Source: PALSA-600 sp963842335 (GTDB lineage Bacteria > Actinomycetota > Thermoleophilia > Gaiellales > Gaiellaceae). Taken from it: a DNA stretch of 64,000 nucleotides. Shown here in pieces: positions 24,588 to 34,836 of the stretch (the first letter of the stretch is position 1; each line of letters begins with the position of its first letter). A program made the position numbers and the translations under genes. The notes beneath the pieces are model-generated. The model worked only from the letters and a program-made list of their open reading frames with translations, did not search any database and was not told where the DNA came from. The stretch is from positions 20,174-84,173 of the forward strand of contig CAWJGF010000006.1 of the NCBI GenBank assembly GCA_963842335.1. The letters are read 5' to 3'.

Positions 24588-26444
24588 ATGGACGCCTACT
24601 TCGGCCCCGGCGGCGCGCTCGCGCGTGTTCTTCCCGACTACGAGCCGCGGTCGGAGCAGGCGGCGCTCGCCGGCGCGGTCGAGCACGCGCTGGCGACGGG
24701 CCAGCACCTCGTCGCCGAGGCCGGGACCGGGGTCGGCAAAAGCCTTGCCTATCTGATTCCGGCACTCGAGTCGGGGCAGCGCGTCGTGGTTGCCACCGCG
24801 ACCAAGGCACTTCAGGAGCAGCTGCTGACGAAAGACGTGCCCGTCGCCGCGGCGGCCGTCGGCCGCAAGATCGACGTGGCCGTCCTGAAGGGGCGGCAGA
24901 ACTATCTGTGCCGCCGGCAGCTGCAGGGGTTCCAGCCGTTCCTCATGCCAGACGGCCACGACGGCGCCGCCTGGGATGCAATGCAGAGCTGGCTGGACGA
25001 GACCGAGACCGGCGATCGCGCCGAGCTCGAGCTCGAGCCGTCCCACGCCCTCTGGGCCGAGCTCGCCGTGGGAGCCGACCGCTGCTCCGGCCGTCGCTGT
25101 CCCTTTGTCTCGAGCTGCTTCGCCGAGGGCGCGCGCGAGCGCGCCTCACAGGCTGACCTCGTGATCGCGAACCACGCGCTCTACTTCGCGCACCTCGCCT
25201 CGGGTGGCGGCGTGCTGCCGGAGCACGACGCAGTGGTGTTCGACGAGGCGCACCGGCTCGAGGAGTCCGCGGCGTCGTGGCTCGGGGGCCGAGTTTCGCG
25301 CCCCGGCCTTCGCCGCCTTGCGCTCGACATCGAGCGCGCCTGTCGAGAGGCACAAAAGCCGGTGCCCGCGCGGCCGCTCGACCGGGTCGAACGCAGCGGC
25401 GAGCGTCTGCTGCGGGCCGTCGCGCCGCCGTCGGGACGCCGTCGGCTGCGTGAGACGCCCGCTGAGCCGGCGCTCGTGCTCGTCGACGCGCTCCACGATC
25501 TCGCCGAGGCCCTGCACGGCGAGGGCGAGGATCTCGACGCGCTCTCGCGCCGGGCTCTTGCCGTCGCTCTGCAGGTCGAGGCCTGCCTCGAGCCGAGCTC
25601 CTTCGAGCGCGTCGTGTGGGCCGAGCCCGACGCGCTCGTGTGGGCGCCGATCGACGTCTCGACGGAGCTGCGCGAGCGGCTCTGGGAGGACGGGCCGACC
25701 GCGATCCTGGTCTCGGCCACGCTCACCACCGGGGAGGACGCGAGCTTTGTCCGCAATCGGCTCGGGCTCGAGCACGCACGCGAAGCGATCGTCGGGTCGC
25801 CATACGACTTCGGCGAACAGGCCTTGCTCTACCTGCCGCGGTCGATGCCCGATCCGCGGAGTGACGGGTTCAGCGAGCGTGCAGCTGAGGAGATCGTGTC
25901 GCTCCTCACACTCTCGGAAGGGCGGGCGCTGGTGCTCACCTCGAGCTACCGCGCCCTAGACATCTATCGCGAGCACGTCCGCGGAAACGTGCCGTTCGAG
26001 GTGCTCGTGCAGGGCGAGGCGCCGCGCGAGCGGCTGCTCGAGCGGTTCCGCGTCGAGGTCGATTCGGTGCTGCTCGCGACATCGACCTTCTGGCAGGGCG
26101 TCGATGTGCCCGGCGAGTCGCTCTCGCTGCTCGTGATCGACAAGCTCCCGTTTTCCGCGCCGGGCGATCCGCTGCACGAGGCTCGCTGCGAGGCGATCGA
26201 GCAACTCGGGGGCGATTGGTTCCGCGACTACGCATTGCAGACGGCGATGCTCCAGCTGCGGCAGGGATTCGGCCGGCTGATCCGGAGCCACGCCGACCGT
26301 GGCGTGGTCGCGATTCTCGATCCGCGCCTGCGTACCCGAGGCTACGGCCGTGCCTTCATCGCTGCGCTGCCGCGCTGTCCGGTGGCCGAGGATCCTGCGG
26401 CCGTCGCCGCATTTTTCGGCGGCCACGTCGCCGTATCCGCTTGA
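24588..26444 (+). CDS. dinG: DinG/YoaA-type iron-sulfur DNA helicase
   Basis: A 618-residue superfamily 2 helicase of the XPD/DinG group, which unwinds DNA 5' to 3' and acts on replication-blocking structures. Walker A is LVAEAGTGVGKSLAYLIPAL near residue 45. Four cysteines that fit the iron-sulfur cluster lie in NYLCRRQ and in RCSGRRCPFVSSCFAEG. The DEAH box is AVVFDEAHRLEESAASWLG. The C-terminal motifs include LLATSTFWQGVDVPGESLSL and LRQGFGRLIRSHADRGVVAI. The start is ATG 24588 and the length is normal for the actinobacterial type. The DUF3105 gene follows after 12 bp. Confidence 0.92.
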   Translation: MDAYFGPGGALARVLPDYEPRSEQAALAGAVEHALATGQHLVAEAGTGVGKSLAYLIPALESGQRVVVATATKALQEQLLTKDVPVAAAAVGRKIDVAVLKGRQNYLCRRQLQGFQPFLMPDGHDGAAWDAMQSWLDETETGDRAELELEPSHALWAELAVGADRCSGRRCPFVSSCFAEGARERASQADLVIANHALYFAHLASGGGVLPEHDAVVFDEAHRLEESAASWLGGRVSRPGLRRLALDIERACREAQKPVPARPLDRVERSGERLLRAVAPPSGRRRLRETPAEPALVLVDALHDLAEALHGEGEDLDALSRRALAVALQVEACLEPSSFERVVWAEPDALVWAPIDVSTELRERLWEDGPTAILVSATLTTGEDASFVRNRLGLEHAREAIVGSPYDFGEQALLYLPRSMPDPRSDGFSERAAEEIVSLLTLSEGRALVLTSSYRALDIYREHVRGNVPFEVLVQGEAPRERLLERFRVEVDSVLLATSTFWQGVDVPGESLSLLVIDKLPFSAPGDPLHEARCEAIEQLGGDWFRDYALQTAMLQLRQGFGRLIRSHADRGVVAILDPRLRTRGYGRAFIAALPRCPVAEDPAAVAAFFGGHVAVSA

Positions 26445-26456
26445 ATACCCCGGCCC

Positions 26457-27197
26457 GTGCCTCCGAAGAAGAAGCCCCGCACCCCAACGCCGCCGCGCCG
26501 CGTCCAGGCGCCACAGAAACGCCAGCAAATGGCGCCGAGCGATCTCGGGATGCGCCAGCGGGCGATTCTGTACGGGTTCGCCGGCCTCGGTGTCGTCGCG
26601 CTTGTCGCCGTCGTCGCTGTCTTTGCGTTCGGTGGCGGCAATTCCTCCGGCGGCGCGAAACATGTCGCCGCGCTGATGACAGCGGCAGGCTGCACCTACA
26701 AGACGGTGCCAGGCTTCGTTCCCGCCGGCCAAGGCACTCACGTCAACAGCCTGACGGCGAAGCTGCCGTGGAACACCGACCCGCCGTCGAACGGCCAGCA
26801 CTATCCGCTCTGGGCGGTCTGGGGGTTCTACACAGACCCCGTGAACCCACGGATGGTCGTCCACAACGAAGAGCACGGCGGCGTCATCCTCTGGTGGGGC
26901 AACAAGGTGCCGAGCGCGACGGTCGACAAGCTGCGGGCGTTCTACAACGTGGAGCCGACCGGATCGTTCGGGACGCCCTACCCGAAGCTCGGGACGAAGG
27001 TTGCGATCAGCGCGTGGACCGGTAATCCGGCCGACTACCAGCAGCACGGCTACTACGGGTTCGGCCATCTCGCGGTCTGCCCGAGGTACAGCGCGGCGAC
27101 CGAGACGGCGTTCACCGCCTTCCGCAAGCTCTACCGCGGGCACGGGCCGGAAGGGATCCCGCTCTCGGCCGACGCGCAGGGGATGGGCCCGAACTGA
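26457..27197 (+). CDS. DUF3105 family membrane-anchored protein
   Basis: A 246-residue protein with a basic, Pro-rich cytoplasmic N-terminus (first ~40 residues), one membrane helix (ILYGFAGLGVVALVAVVAVF), and an extracytoplasmic DUF3105 domain. The domain shows the family pattern PPSNGQHYPLWAVWGFYTDP followed by VHNEEHGGVILWWGN, with conserved His residues that could bind metal. A Cys at AAGCTY and one at AVCPRY could form a disulfide. GTG 26457 starts the frame. The function of DUF3105 is not established. It is the last protein gene before tRNA-Leu. Confidence 0.85.
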   Translation: MPPKKKPRTPTPPRRVQAPQKRQQMAPSDLGMRQRAILYGFAGLGVVALVAVVAVFAFGGGNSSGGAKHVAALMTAAGCTYKTVPGFVPAGQGTHVNSLTAKLPWNTDPPSNGQHYPLWAVWGFYTDPVNPRMVVHNEEHGGVILWWGNKVPSATVDKLRAFYNVEPTGSFGTPYPKLGTKVAISAWTGNPADYQQHGYYGFGHLAVCPRYSAATETAFTAFRKLYRGHGPEGIPLSADAQGMGPN

Positions 27198-27248
27198 CCT
27201 GAGTCCGAGCTGATCTGGGCTCGAACCGATCTGGGCTCGATCTCTGTC

Positions 27249-27254
27249 TACAAT
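27249..27254 (+). promoter_or_regulatory. -10 element of the tRNA-Leu promoter
   Basis: TACAAT lies 10 bp before the first base of the tRNA, a normal distance for a -10 hexamer followed by a start close to the mature 5' end. No clear -35 is visible. The region just upstream contains GATCTGGGCTCGA twice. Confidence 0.5.
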
Positions 27255-27264
27255 TGCCGCCCCT

Positions 27265-27348
27265 GCCGGGGTGGCGGAACTGGTAGACGCATCCGGCTTA
27301 AAACCGGGAGTCCTTCGGGACGTGGGGGTTCGACTCCCTCCCCCGGCA
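27265..27348 (+). tRNA. tRNA-Leu (anticodon UAA)
   Basis: The acceptor stem GCCGGGG (27265-27271) pairs with CCCCGGC (27341-27347), followed by discriminator A. The anticodon loop CTTAAAA closes on CCGG/CCGG and places TAA at 27299-27301. A long variable arm (GTCC TTCG GGAC) marks a class II tRNA, and the T-arm contains GGTTCGACTCC. CCA is not encoded. It reads UUA and possibly UUG, the rarest Leu codons in a genome this GC-rich, and is the counterpart of bldA in Streptomyces. Confidence 0.97.
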
Positions 27349-27374
27349 CTCGCGCGGCCCGCCTCGAATCCTCT

Positions 27375-27407
27375 CTATACAGAGGCGTATTATACAGGCG
27401 GGTATAC
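27375..27407. repeat. 33-bp AT-rich dyad motif, copy 1
   Basis: CTATAC (27375), GTATTATAC (27387) and GTATAC (27402) are spaced by 6-bp spacers. The same three elements with exactly the same spacing recur at 27618-27650. The central element read on the minus strand contains TATAAT. It stands out against the local GC content and lies just behind tRNA-Leu. Confidence 0.6.
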
Positions 27408-27470
27408 GAATGGACACGAGCCGCAGGTGGAGAGGCAGTCACGCGACCGTGCGCATGACGTCACGGTCTC

Positions 27471-27488
27471 GTGCGCGTGCCTGACACC
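27471..27488. repeat. 18-bp direct repeat ending TGACACC, copy 1
   Basis: GTGCGCGTGCCTGACACC matches 27537-27554 at 17 of 18 positions, 66 bp apart. The end of the second copy (GTGTCTGACACC) is itself a palindrome. Similar GTGTC-TGACAC words are common near REP-like elements in high-GC genomes; that link is inference. Confidence 0.55.
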
Positions 27489-27536
27489 CCGCAGGCGCCC
27501 AGTTCAAGCCAGATGGGGATGAAATGGCACGGGTGC

Positions 27537-27554
27537 GTGCGCGTGTCTGACACC
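27537..27554. repeat. 18-bp direct repeat ending TGACACC, copy 2
   Basis: GTGCGCGTGTCTGACACC, the second copy of the repeat at 27471-27488 with one difference. Both lie in the 294-bp gap between tRNA-Leu and the ATPase gene, which otherwise holds no coding sequence that I can support. Confidence 0.55.
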
Positions 27555-27617
27555 AACCTTGTTCGACGCGGACGGTGACCGTGGCAGACATATGGCGGCG
27601 CCCGTCGCGCAGTCTCC

Positions 27618-27650
27618 CTATACGGCGTAGTATAATACTCGTATGTATAG
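27618..27650. repeat. 33-bp AT-rich dyad motif, copy 2, overlapping the ATPase promoter and start
   Basis: CTATAC (27618), GTATAATAC (27630) and GTATAG (27645) are spaced as in copy 1. The whole copy has near-perfect two-fold symmetry: the outer CTATAC/GTATAG pair and the central GTATAATAC. It covers the -10 hexamer and the ATG of the ATPase gene, so a bound protein would block transcription. Confidence 0.6.
27631..27636 (+). promoter_or_regulatory. -10 element of a leaderless promoter for the ATPase gene
   Basis: A consensus TATAAT ends 6 bp before ATG 27643, so transcription would begin at or next to the start codon. There is no ribosome-binding site in front of this ATG. Leaderless mRNAs are common in Actinobacteria. 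No good -35 is visible. Confidence 0.6.
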
Positions 27651-28806
27651 CGGCCCGAACCCGTTTCGCTTCGGTGATCTGGCGCTCGACGAGGCGTTCA
27701 CCGACCGGGAGGCGAGCGTCGCCGAGCTCGTCGCCGACATGCGCAACGGGCAGAACGTCGTCCTGTACGCGCCGCGCCGGTATGGCAAGACGTCGCTCGT
27801 CTGGCGGGCCGCGAACGAAGCGGTCGCCGCCGGTATCTCGGTGGCGTACTGCGACCTCATGAAGACGCCCACGAAGGAACGGTTTGCCGCCGCCCTCGCG
27901 AAGACGATCTTCGACGATCTCGCCTCGCCGACCGGGGGCATGCTCGAGCGAGCTCAGAGCCTCTTTCGCGGGCTGCGGATCGTGCCGCAGATGGGGCTCG
28001 ATCCCGAGCATGGCTCGCTGACCTTCACCTTCACCGCGCAACAGCGCCGCGACATCGACGAGACGATCGAGCGACTGTTCGAGATGCCGCAACGGATCGC
28101 CGGTGAGCGGCGTCGCCGGGTCGTGCTGATCCTCGACGAGTTCCAGGAGATCGTGAAGCTGGACCCCGGCTATCCGAACATGATGCGCTCGATCTTCCAG
28201 ACCCAGCCCGAGGTCTCACACATCTATCTCGGGAGCCGCCGCCACATCCTCGACAAGATCTTCGAGGACCGCAACCAGGCGTTCTGGCGGAGTGCGAAGC
28301 GAATGGAGATCGGGATGATCCCGCTGGATCAGTTCCGCACGTTCATCGCCCACCGCTTCGATGCAACCGACAAGGGCATCACCGACGACGCACTCGACCG
28401 CCTCGTCGGTGCGACCCAGGGCCATCCGTACGGGACTCAGGAGCTCGCGTACTACACCTGGCAAGAGGTGGCCAGCGGAGCGCACGCGTTCGTCGACCAC
28501 GTCGAGGCGGCCATCGAGAGCGTTCTGCGGTCCGAGAACCGGCACTTCAGCCGCATCTGGGAGGACGCGACCGAGCATCAGCGCCTGCTGCTGATCGCCC
28601 TTGTCGACGGGCCACAGAACATCTACACGGTCGACTTTCGCGAGAGCTACGGCTTCCCGTCGAACTCGTACGTGCAGCGAGCCGTGAAGACGCTGGTGGC
28701 GCAGGAGCTCGTGGGCCAGGCCGACGACCGGGCATACCTGATCATCGAGCCGTTCCTCGCCGAATGGATAACGCGCGAGCAGCGGCCGTTCGTGCGCGAA
28801 GCCTAG
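27643..28806 (+). CDS. Archaeal-type P-loop ATPase (ATPase_2/STAND-like)
   Basis: A 387-residue protein with an AAA-like P-loop domain and a C-terminal winged-helix-like part. Walker A is NVVLYAPRRYGKTSLVWRAA near residue 40, Walker B is VVLILDEFQEIVKL near residue 165, and a sensor-like YLGSRRHILDKIF follows. The C-terminal ~100 residues (GFPSNSYVQRAVKTLVAQEL) resemble a winged helix. The start MYSGPNPFRFGDLALDEAFT is typical of this family, which is widespread in archaea and scattered in bacteria, often next to mobile DNA. It sits alone between tRNA-Leu with repeats and malQ, with which it overlaps tail to tail by 4 bp. The function is unknown. Confidence 0.8.
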   Translation: MYSGPNPFRFGDLALDEAFTDREASVAELVADMRNGQNVVLYAPRRYGKTSLVWRAANEAVAAGISVAYCDLMKTPTKERFAAALAKTIFDDLASPTGGMLERAQSLFRGLRIVPQMGLDPEHGSLTFTFTAQQRRDIDETIERLFEMPQRIAGERRRRVVLILDEFQEIVKLDPGYPNMMRSIFQTQPEVSHIYLGSRRHILDKIFEDRNQAFWRSAKRMEIGMIPLDQFRTFIAHRFDATDKGITDDALDRLVGATQGHPYGTQELAYYTWQEVASGAHAFVDHVEAAIESVLRSENRHFSRIWEDATEHQRLLLIALVDGPQNIYTVDFRESYGFPSNSYVQRAVKTLVAQELVGQADDRAYLIIEPFLAEWITREQRPFVREA

Positions 28807-30017
28807 ATAGAGCGATCGTTGCTCTCGGTCAGTGAGCGCAACCGGCCGGCAAGCGCCGGCGTCAAGTCGCTCGCGTCGTAGCGCCAGTCCCAGTTGCCCG
28901 CCTCGGTGCCTGGCAGGTTCATCCGCGCCTGCGTGCCGAGGTCGAGCACGTCCTGCAGAGGGGCGATCGCGAGTGCGGCCCGCGAGGCCCACGCAGCCTC
29001 GAGTAGCGACCAGGCCGGGTCGGCGGGGTCGAGGTCGGCCCACGCACGGTCCTCGGACGAGAGGGATTCGAACCAGCCGCGGGTCGTATCGTTGTCGTGC
29101 GTGCCGGTGTAGACGACCGACTGCTCTTCATGATTCGCCGGCACGTGCGGGTTCGTCGGATCGCCGCCGAGGCCGAATTGGAGAACGGCCATGCCCGGGA
29201 ACCCGAGCTCGTGCCGGAGACGCACGACCGGCTCGGTGATCACACCGAGGTCTTCCGCGACGACGGGCAGTTCGCCGAGCTCACGTTCGGCAGCTCTGAA
29301 GACCGCGCCGCCCGGTCCGCGCCGCCACGTTCCCTTCACAGCCGTCGTGTTCCGTTCCGGGACGGCCCAGTAGGAGACGAAGCCGCGAAAGTGGTCGAGT
29401 CGCGTCAGGTCGACCAGCTCGAAGGTGCGGCGAAACCGCTCGGTCCACCAGCGGTAGCCGTCGGCCCGCATCGCCGGCCAGTCGTAGACCGGGTTGCCCC
29501 ACAGTTGCCCGGTCTTCGCGAACGCGTCTGGCGGAACGCCGGCGACGACGCCGAGTTGGAAGAGGGTCGGATGGGCGCGATGATCAGCGCCGTCGTAGGA
29601 GACGTAGATCGGCATGTCGCCGAAGATGCGGACGCCGCGCATTGCGGCGTGCCTCCGCAGCGCCTGCCACTCGCGCTCGAACCGCACCTGGTCAGCCAGG
29701 GTTTCGCCGCCGTTCTCGCCCGCCCAGGCGAGCCAGTCGTCGATCCAGTAGTCGTTGCGGGTCCGGAACTCGCGCGCCTCGCCCGCCGAGACCGCGGCGC
29801 CGGGCGCCGCGAGCAGTTGCGGCGACCCCGCGAATGCCGACGGCGACATGTACGGCGAACCGGTCAGCCCCTCTGGAGGCCCGACCGGCAGGACCTGCCA
29901 CCAGCGCTGGCCTGCTGCCGCCAGCCAGTCGACGAATCTGTAGGCATGCTCGTCGAGTACCCCGTTCGGCAACGAGGTCGGATGGAGGAGGATGCCGGAG
30001 GCGCGTTTGAGCTTCAC
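28803..30017 (-). CDS. malQ: 4-alpha-glucanotransferase (amylomaltase)
   Basis: A 404-residue GH77 enzyme that transfers maltooligosaccharide units between alpha-1,4-glucans and releases glucose. It starts RASGILLHPTSLPNGVLDE. The catalytic nucleophile is in LTRLDHFRGFVSYWAVPE, the acid/base Glu in LPVVAEDLGVITEPV, and the stabilising Asp in YTGTHDNDTTRGW. At 404 residues it lacks the N-terminal extension of E. coli MalQ and is even somewhat short for the Thermus-type enzyme (~500). It is divergent from glgE across about 40 bp and so belongs to the same glucan locus. Confidence 0.93.
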   Translation of the reverse strand: MKLKRASGILLHPTSLPNGVLDEHAYRFVDWLAAAGQRWWQVLPVGPPEGLTGSPYMSPSAFAGSPQLLAAPGAAVSAGEAREFRTRNDYWIDDWLAWAGENGGETLADQVRFEREWQALRRHAAMRGVRIFGDMPIYVSYDGADHRAHPTLFQLGVVAGVPPDAFAKTGQLWGNPVYDWPAMRADGYRWWTERFRRTFELVDLTRLDHFRGFVSYWAVPERNTTAVKGTWRRGPGGAVFRAAERELGELPVVAEDLGVITEPVVRLRHELGFPGMAVLQFGLGGDPTNPHVPANHEEQSVVYTGTHDNDTTRGWFESLSSEDRAWADLDPADPAWSLLEAAWASRAALAIAPLQDVLDLGTQARMNLPGTEAGNWDWRYDASDLTPALAGRLRSLTESNDRSI

Positions 30018-30056
30018 TGGTTTAGGAGCATGCGACGATTGAGAATCTCACGCACG

Positions 30057-31852
30057 ATGCCCCTTCCCGAAACCACACAACCGCCGTCACGCATCCAGCT
30101 GCAGGCGATCGAGCCGATCGTCGACTGCGGCCGGTACCCCATCAAGCGGACCGTCGGCGAAACGGTCGCCGTCTACGCGACCATCTTCAAGGACGGGCAC
30201 GACACGCTCGGCGCCGCGATTCGCGTGCGCGGGCCGGGTGGAGGCCGCTGGCGCGAGGAGCCGCTCGAGCCGCTCGGGAACGATCGGTACGCCGGCTCGT
30301 TCCAGGTCGACCGCCCGGGCAGGTGGCAGTACGCGGTCGCCGCCTGGACCGACCGGGTCGCCACCTGGCAGGACGAGCTTCGCCGCAAGCTCGACTCCGG
30401 GCAGCAGGAGCTCGCGGGCGAGCTCTCGGAGGGCGCGGCGCTGCTTGGCCGCCCGAGCCTGACGGCGGAGGAGGGTCTCGCCGCGCCCGCGGGCGATCGT
30501 CACGGCGAGGTTCGGTCTCGCCCCCTCGTGGTCGACGTCGACCGCGTCCTCGCGCGCTTCGGCTCGTGGTACGAGTTGTTTCCACGCTCGTGGGGCGGCT
30601 TCCGCGGCGTCGCCAAGGTGCTGCCGCAGGCGGCTGCGCTCGGCTTCGACGTCATCTACCTGCCGCCGATTCATCCGATCGGTGTCACGAACCGCAAGGG
30701 CCGCAACAACGCGATCTTCGCTGCCGCGGACGACGTCGGATCGCCGTGGGCAATCGGCTCGGCGGAGGGCGGCCACGACGCGATCAATCCGGCGCTCGGC
30801 ACCTGGGCCGACTTCGACGCGATGATCGCTGCGGCGAAGGATGTGGGCATCGAGATCGCACTCGACTTCGCAATCCAGTGCTCGCCGGACCACCCGTGGC
30901 TGAGCGAGCATCCCGAATGGTTCAACCGCCGTCCCGACGGAACGCTGAAGTACGCGGAGAACCCGCCGAAGAAATATCAGGACATCTACAACGTCAACTT
31001 CGAGTCCGAGGACTGGCAGGGTCTCTGGCAGGCGCTGCTGGACGTCGTCCTCCACTGGGTCGGGCGCGGTGTGACGGTGTTTCGTGTCGACAATCCTCAT
31101 ACCAAGCCGGCCGCGTTCTGGGAGTGGTTGATCGGCGAGGTGCGGACGGCGCATCCAGACGTGATCTTCCTCTCCGAGGCGTTCACCCGGCCGTCGATGA
31201 TGACGACCCTCGCAAAGCTCGGGTTCGCCCAGAGCTACACATACTTCACCTGGAAGAACACAAAGGCAGAGCTTGCGGAGTACATGTCACAGTTGCTCGC
31301 CTGGTCCGAGTTCTACCGCCCGAACGCGTTCGTGAACACGCAGGACATCCTGCACGAGTACCTCCAGCTCGGCGGGCCGGCCGCGTTCGAGGCGCGGCTC
31401 GTGCTCGCAGGCACGCTGTCACCGACGTACGGCATGTACTCGGGCTTCGAGTCGTTCGAGAACGTGCCGCTGCGGGCGGGTTCGGAGGAGTACCTCGACT
31501 CCGAGAAGTACGAGGTGAAGGCGCGTGCCTTCGACGGGCCGCTCTTGCCGCTCGTGCGACGCCTGAACGAGGTACGTCGAGCCGAGCCGGCACTGCAGCG
31601 CGTCGACAACCTTTACTGGCTCGAGACGGAGAGCGATCAGCTCGTCGCGTATGTGAAGGACGGGATCATCTGCGTCGTCAATCTCGATCCATTCTCGGAG
31701 CGAGAAGGCGTCTGCACGGTTCCTGTCGCGCTGGGACTGCCGCCCGCGTTCGGGGTGCGCGACCTGCTGCACGGCGAGGAGTTCACGTGGCGGGCCGGCC
31801 GCAACTACGTGAAGCTCGGTCCCGGCAAGGCTCACATTCTCAAGGCACTCGC

Positions 31853-31856
<4 letters not shown>
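30057..31856 (+). CDS. glgE: Alpha-1,4-glucan:maltose-1-phosphate maltosyltransferase
   Basis: A ~599-residue GH13_3 enzyme that extends alpha-1,4-glucan using maltose 1-phosphate. The N-terminal domain begins IQLQAIEPIVDCGRYPIKRT. The GH13 core has YELFPRSWGGFRGVAKVLPQ and IYLPPIHPIGVTNRKGRNN. The nucleophile Asp is in VTVFRVDNPHTKPAAFWEW and the acid/base Glu in VIFLSEAFTRPSMM. ATG 30057 is used; ATG 30030 in frame is also possible and has AGGAG directly before it. The stop overlaps the treS start by ATGA. It is the first gene of a seven-gene cluster and its donor is made by Mak, encoded two genes later. Confidence 0.95.
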
Positions 31857-33513
<1,657 letters not shown>

Positions 33514-33517
<4 letters not shown>

Positions 33518-34836
33518 GCGAGCAGGAGGTAATCGAGTTCGTGACGAGCCAGCGCTGGTTTGGCTCGAAAACGCGCCAGGTCAGTCACTCCAGCGTGATC
33601 GACCGCGTGCTCCTCCGTGACGGGGATCCGAGCCTGGAGCTCCAGCTCATCGAGATCCGCTTCGACACGGGAACGCACGAGACCTATCAGCTGCTCATCG
33701 ACGACGGTCTCGACGCGCTGGCCGATCCGCAGCAGGTGCGTGAGCTCGTGCAGATGATCAGGGCCGGTGCGAAAGTCGAGGCGGGTGAGGGGACCGTCGA
33801 GTTCGCTCCGGTCGCGGGCGGCATTCCCACGCTCGGCAAGGCGCTGCGCGAGGCACGTCCGGTCGAGGCCGAGCAGTCGAACACCTCGATCGTGTTCGAC
33901 GACGAGCTCATCTTGAAGGTGTTCCGACGGCTCGAAGCCGGTATCAACCCGGAGCTGGAGTTGTTGCGCTTCCTCACGGAACGCGGCTTCGACAACATCG
34001 CGCAGCTCGCGGGCTGGTACGCCTACTCCGGCCGCCCGATGTCCGCGACGCTCGGGGTCCTGCAGCGCTTCGTCGCGGGCGGCCTGGACGGCTGGGAGCT
34101 GGCCCTCGACACGATGTCGAGTGGCGCGGCCGCGAACGGCTTCCTCGACAAGCTGCACCGGCTCGGTGCGGTGACGGGGAGGATGCACACGCTGCTCGGA
34201 AGCGACTCGTCCGATCCCAACTTCTCGCCGGAGCAGCCGTCCACCGAGTCGCTCGGGATGCTGACGGCGACGATCGACGACGAGATCGAGAGCATCTTCC
34301 TCGAGCTGCCCGAGTCGAACGACGACCTCGAGCCCATTCGTGGCCGCGGGGAGGAGGTGCGCGACCGTCTGCGGTTGTGGACGCATGTCGGCTCGATCGG
34401 CCGCGTCATCCGCGTGCACGGCGACTTCCACCTCGGGCAGACGCTCTGGGCCGACGACGACTGGGTGCTGCTCGACTTCGAGGGCGAGCCCGCTCGGTCG
34501 CTTCCCGAACGCCGCCGCAAGCGGAGTCCGCTTCGTGACGTCGCCGGCATGCTGCGATCGTTTGCCTACGTCGCGTCGGCGACGTCACTGCTGCGAGGAA
34601 CCGAGCCCCCGCCCGGGTGGGAGAAGCGCGCACGCAAGGAGTTTCTGGCCGGGTACCGCACGACGATCGATCAGACGCTCGTGCCGTCGGACTCGTCCAT
34701 GGACAGGTTGCTGGCGGTGTTCGAGCTCGAAAAAGCCGTCTACGAGCTTCGCTACGAGCTGAACAACCGCCCCGAATGGGTGAAGATCCCGGTTGCCGGG
34801 ATCCTGCGGATCCTCGAAGAGGAGCCTTCGCCGTGA
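33514..34836 (+). CDS. mak: Maltokinase
   Basis: A 440-residue kinase of the Mak/Pep2 group that phosphorylates maltose to maltose 1-phosphate. The N-terminal cap has VTSQRWFGSKTRQVSH, the family signature. The APH-like core has the catalytic loop IRVHGDFHLGQTLWADDDW and the metal-binding DFEGEPARSLPERRRKRSPL. The start ATG 33514 overlaps the treS stop and the stop overlaps the glgB start, so the gene is translationally coupled on both sides. Its product is the substrate of GlgE. Confidence 0.95.

Noticed and set aside
27350..27642. A CRISPR array in the repeat-rich gap behind tRNA-Leu
   Set aside because: There are only two copies of each repeat type, the spacing is irregular and there are no cas genes.
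29097..30056. A longer glgE starting at 29097
   Set aside because: The added part is antisense to malQ and unlike GlgE; the family's N-terminus begins just after 30057.
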